Shown: positions 1-5,698, numbered from the stretch's first letter. The stretch: 8,212 nt of DNA from Fidelibacterota bacterium (GCA_012964275.1 DTUG01000188.1:1-8212), one strand, 5' to 3'. Translations and numbers: made by a program. The notes: generated from the sequence alone by a model not told the origin.

Positions 1-33
1 AATGAATTAAAACCAATTCAAAGGGCAAAATAA
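1..33 (+). CDS. Possible C-terminal tail of an upstream gene (partial)
   Basis: Frame 1 is open from the window edge for ten codons (NELKPIQRAK) and ends at TAA 31-33. The other two plus frames close within ten bases. A rho-independent terminator lies 37 bases downstream, which fits a gene ending here. Ten codons are too few to identify a product, and an open frame this short could be chance. Confidence 0.25.
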   Translation, partial: NELKPIQRAK

Positions 34-70
34 AACCTTATAAAAATAAAACCCCTGTGAATCAAATCAA

Positions 71-97
71 GCCCCACCAAGTAGCGGGGTTTTTTTT
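71..97 (+). terminator. Rho-independent terminator of the upstream gene
   Basis: CCCC at 72-75 pairs with GGGG at 86-89, followed directly by eight T (90-97). The stem is short, but the T tract is strong. The ATCAAGCCCC lead-in (66-75) is repeated at the next terminator (485-494). The T tract runs straight into the conserved TTTGTGGG block upstream of the small membrane protein gene. Confidence 0.65.
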
Positions 98-118
98 GTG
101 GGATAATGGGTAGATTTG
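95..118 (+). promoter_or_regulatory. Conserved upstream block, copy A (candidate promoter)
   Basis: TTTG (95-98), then TGGGATAATGGG, then TAGATTTG (111-118). The last eight bases match the Bacteroidota -7 consensus TAnnTTTG exactly. The distance to the upstream TTTG is only 12 bases, shorter than the spacing usual in that phylum, so the -33 assignment is doubtful. A copy identical at 20 of 22 positions lies at 1669-1690 before the serine hydrolase gene. Its position 26 bases before the start codon at 144 suits a promoter. Function is inferred. Confidence 0.35.
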
Positions 119-143
119 GATATGATACAATGGAGACGATATT

Positions 144-464
144 ATGAAAGTTGATTATAAAAGTATGTTTCTTGGAGTTGCTTTAGGAGTAGTTGGTGTT
201 TTTGCCGTCCTATTTCTACTTGGTAATGTCAAAACAGAATTTTCTGTTAAAACAGGTGAACATGCGAAAGATATGAATAAAGAAATCAATGTTAGAATAG
301 AAAAAACTGTTGAAGATGGAAAAGAGTTTACGAATGTGGTTATTAATGGTAGGGGCTCTGTTACCAAAGAAGAACTTGATAAAGAACTGGAGAGACTTTT
401 CAAGGAGCACGGTATCGATAAAAATGATTCAAATATCAACATTGAAATGGAAATAAATAGTTAA
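144..464 (+). CDS. Small single-span membrane protein of unknown function
   Basis: The product is a 106-aa protein I do not recognise. Residues 8-27 form one hydrophobic, Gly/Val/Leu-rich segment that should act as a membrane anchor or uncleaved signal. The rest (28-106) is hydrophilic and charged. It contains a beta-prone stretch (FTNVVINGRG, about 62-71) and a Lys/Glu-rich helix (VTKEELDKELERLFKEHGID, about 73-92), so it is probably a small extracytoplasmic or cytoplasmic domain held at the membrane. GGAG at 132-135 lies 8 bases before the ATG and supports this start. The gene is AT-rich, has its own terminator on each side, and so looks monocistronic. The ORF on the opposite strand is rejected because this frame has a ribosome binding site, membrane topology and a terminator just after its stop. 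Confidence 0.8.
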   Translation: MKVDYKSMFLGVALGVVGVFAVLFLLGNVKTEFSVKTGEHAKDMNKEINVRIEKTVEDGKEFTNVVINGRGSVTKEELDKELERLFKEHGIDKNDSNINIEMEINS

Positions 465-490
465 TCATCTTTTTCCAAGGATCCATCAAG

Positions 491-512
491 CCCCGGGCAA
501 CCGGGGTTTTTT
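491..512 (+). terminator. Strong rho-independent terminator
   Basis: This is a perfect six-base-pair GC stem, CCCCGG (491-496) with CCGGGG (501-506), closed by a GCAA tetraloop of the stable GNRA class and followed by six T (507-512). It sits 26 bases past the stop of the small membrane protein gene. The T tract overlaps the left copy of a 13-bp direct repeat (509-521) that marks the edge of the putative insertion. It lacks a T tract in the opposite direction, so it is not an obvious terminator for the convergent gene. Confidence 0.9.
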
Positions 513-521
513 GTTTGTGGG
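509..521 (+). repeat. Left 13-bp direct repeat, TTTTGTTTGTGGG
   Basis: Exact match to 1664-1676. It overlaps the T tract of the terminator at 491-512. After this copy the sequence diverges (GGTGGTTCTTCC) instead of continuing into the conserved ATRATGGG block, as expected if a segment was inserted here. Confidence 0.6.
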
Positions 522-557
522 GGTGGTTCTTCCAATAACGAGTTTTTTTAATCTGGT

Positions 558-1451
558 TTATTGACCATCCGCGGATTTCCCTGCACGAAAAACGTTTTTT
601 CCTTCGAACAGTTTCGTGCCATTGATGTAGCTGTAGTATTTTCGACATTCGCAGGAGAGGTACTCAACATCGATCGGCTGAAAGGCCCGCTTGGCTTCGG
701 GCCAGTATTCCCTTTGCAGCGCAATCATGCGGTCGCACGTCTGCTGGTGGCTATCAAGGCCAAGGTACTTCTGGAGTCGGTCAAGGAAAGCAACAGCACC
801 AATGCCCGTGGGAACATGGCTTTCCGGGTTGATTACGTCCGGGCGAAACCAGGCTAAGTCGATGATGGCCATAAAAATCGGGAAGTCGTTTTGCATACCA
901 AAGAGCGCGTTCACTGCGTGCGTCGCCCGGATCACATCACCATCAGCCCCGGTGATGGTCCGGGTCAGTGAGCCCGTGATTTTCCCGAATAGTGTGGTGG
1001 CTGCATCGAATCGTGAATAGAACACACCTTCCCAACACACCGGTTCCACGGGGTAAGCCGTAACATTGCACCAGGGTTGACTTGGTAGGGTCTCGAGGGT
1101 CCGACGCAACCGCTCGGGTTCGGCCAGGATGCTGTGTGATAGCACATCCAGGGTGGTTTGTCGGTTGCACCAACGTGCGAAGAAGAGGGCATGAATTAAG
1201 GCGGGCAGGTCGTCCGCCAAGTGCTTCGCAAAACGTAGGATTGCTTTGCTGCCACGGTCGTCTTCTCGGAATACGTTCAGGAAGCGTCCCCGTTGCAAGA
1301 TCGGGTCATCTGTCCACGGAGCCGGAGCTCCGCTCTCTCGAAGGGACCGAATCTGTTCGCGCTCGCGACAAAAATCGAAAAAAGCAGCCACCGGGTCGTC
1401 CAGTACTAATCCATCGAGTGCCGCAGCATAGGGGTTGTGAGACTCACTCAT
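558..1451 (-). CDS. Putative DNA base hypermodification protein (5-hmdU DNA kinase helical-domain / aGPT-Pplase-like)
   Basis: The product is a 297-aa soluble protein resembling the family described as 5-hydroxymethyl-dU DNA kinase helical domain, or putative alpha-glutamyl/putrescinyl thymine pyrophosphorylase. Phages use these proteins when building hypermodified thymines in DNA. Family-like blocks, in order, are FFDFCREREQIRSLRESG (about 24-41), PWTDDPIL (45-52), RFLNVFREDDRGS (56-68), VPTGIGAVAFLDRL (213-226, a GxG turn) and a C-terminal EYLSCECRKYYSY (263-275) matching the usual LCE-x-x-KY ending. Start choice: ATG at 1451 has AAGGAG seven bases upstream. The longer start at 1475 would put that site inside the coding sequence and has no good site of its own. 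No P-loop kinase, thymidylate synthase homologue or phage structural gene is adjacent, so this is a stand-alone copy. It is GC-richer than its neighbours, points against them, and lies between 13-bp direct repeats. All this suggests horizontal transfer. The exact reaction cannot be read from the sequence. Confidence 0.75.
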   Translation of the reverse strand: MSESHNPYAAALDGLVLDDPVAAFFDFCREREQIRSLRESGAPAPWTDDPILQRGRFLNVFREDDRGSKAILRFAKHLADDLPALIHALFFARWCNRQTTLDVLSHSILAEPERLRRTLETLPSQPWCNVTAYPVEPVCWEGVFYSRFDAATTLFGKITGSLTRTITGADGDVIRATHAVNALFGMQNDFPIFMAIIDLAWFRPDVINPESHVPTGIGAVAFLDRLQKYLGLDSHQQTCDRMIALQREYWPEAKRAFQPIDVEYLSCECRKYYSYINGTKLFEGKNVFRAGKSADGQ

Positions 1452-1458
1452 TTGGGTG

Positions 1459-1464
1459 CTCCTT
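1459..1464 (-). promoter_or_regulatory. Shine-Dalgarno site fixing the start at 1451
   Basis: On the minus strand this reads AAGGAG, with seven bases to the ATG at 1451-1449. It decides for the shorter, 297-aa product over the 305-aa reading from 1475. The base-modification gene and the prolyl oligopeptidase gene have such a consensus site, while the hydrolase, CotH and 8089 genes do not. Confidence 0.75.
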
Positions 1465-1520
1465 GCCGTTTTCATCTTTATTTATTCTCGATTTCTTTAC
1501 CATATTAATCTCAACATAAA

Positions 1521-1575
1521 TTTATAAAGTATATGTCATCATTTTAATATCTGCAATCCATTAAACTTTATAAAG
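1521..1575. repeat. Pair of AT-rich palindromic boxes (TTTATAAAG)
   Basis: TTTATAAAG occurs at 1521-1529 and 1567-1575. The second lies within the perfect 10-bp palindrome CTTTATAAAG (1566-1575), and the first overlaps ATAAATTTAT (1516-1525). They are 46 bases apart and 70-125 bases upstream of the minus-strand start. They could be operator or promoter elements of that gene, but such boxes arise easily by chance in AT-rich DNA. Confidence 0.25.
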
Positions 1576-1585
1576 ATAAATCGGC

Positions 1586-1658
1586 ACTCAATCGCCATCC
1601 AGCTATTATTAAATAGAATAGCTTAAGTTGAGCTTATAACCCAAATGGTGGATTGAGT
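1586..1658. repeat. Nested inverted repeat at the right end of the putative insertion
   Basis: Outer arms ACTCAATC (1586-1593) and GATTGAGT (1651-1658) are perfectly complementary. Pairing resumes as CCAT (1595-1598) with ATGG (1645-1648) after a small bulge. Inside is a second perfect hairpin, AGCTATT (1601-1607) with AATAGCT (1617-1623). No T tract follows on either strand, so it is not a terminator. It lacks the T-arm and anticodon arm of a tRNA. It could be a regulatory RNA leader, a protein-binding cruciform, or a recombination end of the inserted segment. Confidence 0.45.
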
Positions 1659-1663
1659 ATGTA

Positions 1664-1676
1664 TTTTGTTTGTGGG
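1664..1676 (+). repeat. Right 13-bp direct repeat, TTTTGTTTGTGGG
   Basis: Exact match to 509-521. Unlike the left copy, it continues into ATGATGGGTAAATT, which matches the block upstream of the small membrane protein gene. No terminator hairpin precedes it here, although the two other occurrences of TTTGTGGG (95-102 and 514-521) each follow one. Confidence 0.6.
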
Positions 1677-1692
1677 ATGATGGGTAAATTAA
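1669..1692 (+). promoter_or_regulatory. Conserved upstream block, copy B (candidate promoter)
   Basis: TTTG (1669-1672), then TGGGATGATGGG, then TAAATTAA (1685-1692). It matches copy A (95-116) at 20 of 22 positions, ends 13 bases before the hydrolase start codon at 1706, and is followed in both copies by TATGATA (1700-1706 here, 121-127 in copy A). No Shine-Dalgarno sequence lies between it and the start, so a short-leader transcript is plausible. Confidence 0.35.
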
Positions 1693-1705
1693 TCCAACTT
1701 ATGAT

Positions 1706-2947
1706 ATGAGAAAATTTTATCACATCCTGTTTTTTTCTGTATTGCTGATAAACCTGGGCTACGGCCAGTGCCAGGGCGATACCAATCTCGATAATACCAT
1801 TGACGAAGAAGACATTTTAATTGTTGTTATTCATATATTGGGTATGGATGCTGTGGAAGGTGCCGGTTTTACGAATGGCGACGTTGACGGCAACGGCACC
1901 ATCAATGTATTTGACCTGGTGGCCATCGTTGATATCTCACTGTCCCCAGAAATTGGCTGTGATCAATTTTTACCCATAGATCTCAGTTTAGACTGGCAGG
2001 TCCAGGAAGACCTATCCTACTTTGATTCAGAAGCCTTGGAAAACATCGTCAATGATGAAATTGCATCCTTCCAATACATCCGGGGGTTCATTGTTATTCA
2101 TCGCGGGGAAATTGTATCTGAACATTACTACAATGGCAGTTCAATGGGGCAGGTCTTCAATATTTGGTCCGTAACCAAGAGTTACATATCAACCCTGGTT
2201 GGCCAGGCCATTGATCAAGGGTTTATCTCCACCAAGTTCGTCACCCTGGACAGCATATTTTATCAAAATAATTATACAACACAGGTCACACTGGAACATT
2301 TGCTCACTATGACATCGGGCTGGCCTGATCATGTTGGATACATGTACACAGACAATATTTTAGATATTCTATTAAATACAAATTTAATTTTTGAGCCGGG
2401 AACTCAGTTTCAATACAATAATGCCGTTTGTCACTTAAACAGTTATGTGATCAAGGAAATGACCAGCATGAGCCCGAAAAATTATGCTATGGAAAATTTA
2501 TTTCCCCAGCTTGGCCTTGGTAACCCCTACTGGGGTGTGGATGCTGACGGTATTAATAATGGGTCCTATGACCTGAAATTAACTTTAAGGGGCATGGTCA
2601 AATTAGGGCAACTGTACCTGCAGGATGGATACTCCGGTGATGACCAGATACTTTCATCAGAATGGGTTGCCGCAGCCACTTCGCCGCAATTCAATTACTT
2701 TTACGCATATTTGTGGTGGCTTCCCGGAGTTGGATATTTAGCGGTTGGATACGGTGGGCAATATATTGTTGTGGTACCGGAGCTGGACCTCGTGATCGGG
2801 ATACATTCAGCAACGCAGAGCAGTGGCGATTATCAAGATCAATTTCTTGATATTATCTATGGTCAGGTGGTTCCCATGTTTGACCTAAATGGATCAATCA
2901 ATGACTTTGAAGTCAATTTTGAATATATAACCAGTACAATAAAATAA
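1706..2947 (+). CDS. Secreted serine hydrolase (beta-lactamase/PBP fold) with N-terminal dockerin-like repeats
   Basis: The product is a 413-aa exported enzyme. Residues 1-20 form a signal peptide, probably cleaved before QCQGD. Residues 25-76 hold two dockerin-type calcium loops, the first starting DTNLDNTIDEEDI and the second DVDGNGTINVFDL. From about 95 on it is a serine hydrolase of the class C beta-lactamase / DD-peptidase / esterase fold. SVTK (155-158) supplies the nucleophile Ser155 and Lys158, YNN (237-239) is the YxN motif, and GYGGQ (348-352) occupies the KTG/HxG position. LEHLLTMTSG (196-205) is also typical of the fold. The substrate could be a beta-lactam, peptidoglycan peptide, D-amino peptide or ester. 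The motifs do not choose. There is no C-terminal sorting domain. A dockerin directly after the signal peptide is unusual, and no cohesin is in view. The start lacks a Shine-Dalgarno sequence but gives a good signal peptide and follows conserved block B. Confidence 0.88.
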   Translation: MRKFYHILFFSVLLINLGYGQCQGDTNLDNTIDEEDILIVVIHILGMDAVEGAGFTNGDVDGNGTINVFDLVAIVDISLSPEIGCDQFLPIDLSLDWQVQEDLSYFDSEALENIVNDEIASFQYIRGFIVIHRGEIVSEHYYNGSSMGQVFNIWSVTKSYISTLVGQAIDQGFISTKFVTLDSIFYQNNYTTQVTLEHLLTMTSGWPDHVGYMYTDNILDILLNTNLIFEPGTQFQYNNAVCHLNSYVIKEMTSMSPKNYAMENLFPQLGLGNPYWGVDADGINNGSYDLKLTLRGMVKLGQLYLQDGYSGDDQILSSEWVAAATSPQFNYFYAYLWWLPGVGYLAVGYGGQYIVVVPELDLVIGIHSATQSSGDYQDQFLDIIYGQVVPMFDLNGSINDFEVNFEYITSTIK

Positions 2948-2983
2948 CTTTCTGAAGGATCTTGTTGTATTATTCCATACTTT

Positions 2984-3009
2984 GTCATTGTTTTGCTTTT
3001 CGCAATGAC
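2984..3009. repeat. Intergenic inverted repeat between the two hydrolase genes
   Basis: GTCATTG (2984-2990) and CAATGAC (3003-3009) are perfectly complementary around a 12-base T-rich loop. No proper T tract follows on the plus strand, so termination after the serine hydrolase is doubtful. On the minus strand the region reads CCCGGAAGCAAGTCATTGCG, which resembles a dispersed intergenic repeat seen in many bacterial genomes (from memory, not checked). Confidence 0.35.
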
Positions 3010-3089
3010 TTGCTTCCGGGCACTGCTATCCAATGAAAGAAAGCTTAGGCCGACCATTTTTTTTACAGCAAAACCAATGTTTCATAATA

Positions 3090-3095
3090 AAGGAG
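3090..3095 (+). promoter_or_regulatory. Shine-Dalgarno site fixing the start at 3102
   Basis: AAGGAG lies six bases before ATG 3102. It selects this start over an in-frame ATG at 3033, whose 23 extra residues would bury the lipoprotein signal peptide. Confidence 0.85.
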
Positions 3096-3101
3096 AAAAA
3101 T

Positions 3102-5270
3102 ATGAAATACTCTATAATTCAATTGCTGTTTTTACTGCTGTTTGTCATCTCTTGCGATCCGCCAGTGGTGCGCCAGTTGCCTAAAGAATACATTGCCACA
3201 GTCCGCCCTGTGACAGATATCTACCATGGTGTGGAGATTATCGATCATTACCGATATATGGAAGATATAGATGCACAGGAGGTGCAAGACTGGATTCGTT
3301 CTCAGGCTTCCTATGCAGCGGATATATTAAATGGCCTTGAACATAAAGACACCTTTTATAATCGCCTGGAAGAAGTAGATCAGGGCAAACCTTTTAGAAT
3401 CTACGCACTAAGGCGGATGATGGATGGTGGGGTATTTTACATCAAAAGAAAAAGTGATGAAAACCAGGGAAAATTATATTTCCGGGATAGCTGGTCTGAA
3501 TCGGAAAAACTGTTGCTGGATCCGGAAGCAATGTCTGCTGGGTCGGAGCAGCACTACTCACTTGAATTCTACAAACCATCGCCGGAAGGCCGTTATGTGG
3601 TGTATGGTTTGGCTATGGGTGGTTCCGAGGAAACCGTAGTACATGTTCTTGATATGCAAACCGGTCAGGAAACAGGGGATATCATTGACCGTATTGAGAC
3701 CGCTTATAATGTTCCCCAGTGGTTGAACGAAGATGGTTTTTTCTATTGCCGGCGACAGCTGCTGGCGCCCGGTACGTCGGAAACGGAGATTTACAAAAAT
3801 ACGGTCACCCGCTATCATCGTTTGGGCGATGATCCCACTAAGGACAGGGTGGTTTTCGGTCGTGGCCTTTCTTCCAGTGCGACTATGCTGGATGTTGATT
3901 TTCCCAGTATAAATATGGCTGAACCCAGTGACTATATCATTGGTAAGATCAAACATGGTGACTCTGGTGAGCTTACACTTTATGCGGTGGACCGGGAAAG
4001 GATCTTTGATAAAGATGTGCCTTGGAAAATGGTCTGTGACGTACCGGATTCAGTGGTGTCCTATACGTGGTTTGATGATTATATCTATCTTTTCACCGCC
4101 CGTAACGCGCCCCGCTACAAAGTGGTTCGTACGTCACTTAAACAACCGAGTTTTATGAATGCCGAAGTTGTGTTTCCGCCTTCCGAACTAGTGTATCGTT
4201 ATGCTAGCAGATCAAAAGACAGGCTGTATTTTTCTATGCTAGACGGTGGTTACAACCGCTTGATTGAATATGATCCGAGGACCGGGAATACCCAACAGTT
4301 GCCCCTGCCCAAGAATGAATCCACATACATATTTTCATCCAGCCAACATCTGGCGGACATTTATATCACTTCCAATTCCTGGACCCGGGCCGGGAAAAAA
4401 TATGTGTATGATCACCGTACCGATAATCTGAAGGATTTAAACTTGGAACCGGCAGGTAAATTTGATAACCCCGGTTGGCTGGTGTCCGAAAGAATTATGG
4501 TCAAAAGTCACGATGGTGTGAAAGTGCCTTTATCACTGATTTACCGCAAGGGCCTCAAGCGCGACGGGAAAAACCCTACCCTGTTATCCGGATATGGCTC
4601 TTATGGCTCCGTTAGCGGTGTAGGCTACTATACATCCCGGTTGCCCTGGCTAGAGAAAGGCGGCATTTTTGCTATTGCCCACGTTCGCGGCGGTGGTGAG
4701 TATGGCAAGCAGTGGCACCTTGCTGGACGGATGCTCAATAAACCCAATACCTGGAAAGATTTCATATCCTGTGGTGAATATCTTATCCAGGAAAAATATA
4801 CTTCGCAGGCTTATCTGGCAGGTCAGGGAGGCAGTGCCGGCGGCATCACCATCGGTCGGGCAATTACGGAACGGCCCGATCTGTTTCAGGCGGCCATCAT
4901 TAATGTTGGTGACCTGGACATGCTTCGCATAGAAACAACCACCAATGGTGTACCTAATATCAAGGAATTTGGGACAGTGCAGGACTTGGATGGTTTTAAA
5001 GGCCTACTCGCCATGAGCTCTCTTCACCATGTACAGGACAGCGTAGATTATCCGGCTGTACTATTAACCCATGGAATCAATGATCCCCGAGTTGCTCCTT
5101 GGACCTCAGCAAAAATGACCGCACGACTCCAGGCCGCCACTTCCGGAACAAGGCCGATTTTATTGCGGGTCGACTTCGACGCCGGTCATGGTATCGGCTC
5201 TACCAAGAACCAGCGTTTCAATGAGTTGGCGGATAAGATGGCATTCCTAATGTGGCAGTTTGGCTTATAA
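3102..5270 (+). CDS. Lipoprotein prolyl oligopeptidase family serine peptidase (S9A)
   Basis: The product is a 722-aa peptidase expected to cleave short peptides, typically after proline, outside the cytoplasm. The start at 3102 gives signal MKYSIIQLLFLLLFVISC with lipobox VISC and lipidated Cys18. The N-terminal family hallmark follows (VTDIYHGVEIIDHYRYMED, about 38-56). The middle (about 95-430) is the beta-propeller region that gates the active site. The C-terminal alpha/beta hydrolase domain starts about 465. It carries GYGSYG (497-502), HVRGGGEYG (527-535), nucleophile Ser578 in GGSAGG (576-581), Asp661 in GINDPRVAPW (658-667) and His696 in DAGHG (693-697), so the triad is intact. The nucleophile elbow and YGSYG resemble oligopeptidase B, while EYG, DLDMLR and DPRV resemble prolyl oligopeptidase, so the exact cleavage preference is uncertain. 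Length fits S9A. The next gene starts 43 bases downstream with no terminator between, so co-transcription is likely. Confidence 0.93.
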   Translation: MKYSIIQLLFLLLFVISCDPPVVRQLPKEYIATVRPVTDIYHGVEIIDHYRYMEDIDAQEVQDWIRSQASYAADILNGLEHKDTFYNRLEEVDQGKPFRIYALRRMMDGGVFYIKRKSDENQGKLYFRDSWSESEKLLLDPEAMSAGSEQHYSLEFYKPSPEGRYVVYGLAMGGSEETVVHVLDMQTGQETGDIIDRIETAYNVPQWLNEDGFFYCRRQLLAPGTSETEIYKNTVTRYHRLGDDPTKDRVVFGRGLSSSATMLDVDFPSINMAEPSDYIIGKIKHGDSGELTLYAVDRERIFDKDVPWKMVCDVPDSVVSYTWFDDYIYLFTARNAPRYKVVRTSLKQPSFMNAEVVFPPSELVYRYASRSKDRLYFSMLDGGYNRLIEYDPRTGNTQQLPLPKNESTYIFSSSQHLADIYITSNSWTRAGKKYVYDHRTDNLKDLNLEPAGKFDNPGWLVSERIMVKSHDGVKVPLSLIYRKGLKRDGKNPTLLSGYGSYGSVSGVGYYTSRLPWLEKGGIFAIAHVRGGGEYGKQWHLAGRMLNKPNTWKDFISCGEYLIQEKYTSQAYLAGQGGSAGGITIGRAITERPDLFQAAIINVGDLDMLRIETTTNGVPNIKEFGTVQDLDGFKGLLAMSSLHHVQDSVDYPAVLLTHGINDPRVAPWTSAKMTARLQAATSGTRPILLRVDFDAGHGIGSTKNQRFNELADKMAFLMWQFGL

Positions 5271-5313
5271 ACTATCATGATTATTGGCTCAGTAATAGAT
5301 AACGGCTAGAACC

Positions 5314-5677
5314 ATGGACATGTTTTCAGAACTGGTGGTGAATGTACTGGCTTCAGCCATCCTGCTGGGCTTTGGCTACCTTTACGGCCAGTACCGTGAA
5401 CGGCGCCTGCACCTGGGCAAGAACTTAGAAGAATACGAATTCTATCCTTTTGAGCTGGATGAAAAGAAGAACCTGTTCTTTGATATGGAGATGTTCAATA
5501 CGGGTGTCAGCCATTTTCTCCGCCAGCGGGATAATATTGCTGCCTGGCAGCTGATACTGATTTCTCGATGCCATGATCAAAACGGATATGGTCTTGGATG
5601 AGAATATTCTGATTAAGGATGAACATGAAAAAGCGCTCGCAGGCAAGCGCCACTTCCGGGATTTTTCTTCCGGGTAA
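5314..5677 (+). pseudogene. Small membrane protein gene with an apparent frameshift
   Basis: The first frame opens at ATG 5314 and encodes residues up to IAAWQLIL before running into SRCHDQNGYGLG and a stop at 5599-5601. From 5561 the next frame is open and protein-like (FLDAMIKTDMVLDENILIKD, then EHEKALAGKRHF) to TAA 5675-5677. Ignoring one base near 5560 joins both parts into about 120 aa: a membrane segment at about 6-25, a basic patch (YRERR), an acidic region, and a helical stretch (FNTGVSHFLRQRDNIAAWQL) reminiscent of TPR-like helices. A hairpin overlaps the second stop codon, which suggests that this is the original gene end. I do not recognise the family. It could be a decaying gene, a sequencing or assembly error, or two unrelated frames. 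No slippery heptamer is visible, so programmed frameshifting is unlikely. The start lacks a Shine-Dalgarno site. Confidence 0.55.
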
Positions 5678-5698
5678 CACACCTAAGCGTTTACCCGG
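5670..5698 (+). terminator. Hairpin after the frameshifted gene (weak terminator candidate)
   Basis: CCGGGTAA (5670-5677) and TTACCCGG (5691-5698) form a perfect eight-base-pair stem around a 13-base loop. The left arm contains the TAA stop at 5675-5677. Only two T follow, so it may slow or protect transcripts instead of ending them cleanly. It separates the S9 peptidase and small-gene unit from the CotH-family gene. Confidence 0.4.

Larger units (their letters stand above)
509..1676. mobile_element. Putative one-gene insertion flanked by 13-bp direct repeats
   Basis: TTTTGTTTGTGGG occurs exactly at 509-521 and 1664-1676, and the match is 15 of 16 if extended left by three bases. The 1155-bp unit between them carries one gene on the opposite strand to all its neighbours, at roughly mid-50s percent GC against about 35-40 percent in the flanking genes. 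Collapsing the two repeats gives terminator, TTTGTGGGATGATGGG, TAAATT and gene start, the same order found intact at 71-144. No transposase, integrase or clear terminal inverted repeats are visible, so the mechanism is unknown. The non-coding right part (1476-1663) is AT-rich, so the composition is not uniform. The repeats could instead be two members of a dispersed intergenic family. Confidence 0.4.

Noticed and set aside
1452..1475. Longer start at 1475 for the minus-strand gene
   Set aside because: It has no good ribosome binding site, and the AAGGAG at 1464-1459 serves the ATG at 1451.
561..1519. Plus-strand ORFs of 98, 109 and 145 codons across 561-1519
   Set aside because: They overlap a minus-strand gene with clear family motifs, a consensus ribosome binding site and a full-length frame. 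Their translations are low-complexity, Arg/Ser-rich shadows.
1586..1658. tRNA or integron attC site at the nested inverted repeat
   Set aside because: The length fits a tRNA, but there is no T-arm, anticodon arm or conserved loop. It lies on the 5' side of the gene and lacks paired core sites of the attC type, although one GTTGAGC occurs at 1627-1633.
2863..3057. 64-codon minus-strand ORF over the end of the hydrolase gene
   Set aside because: It overlaps the coding end and the inverted repeat, has no ribosome binding site, and looks like a spurious ORF across a dispersed repeat.
3033..3101. Longer start at 3033 for the prolyl oligopeptidase
   Set aside because: It would place 23 residues before a textbook lipoprotein signal peptide. 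AAGGAG sits six bases before ATG 3102.
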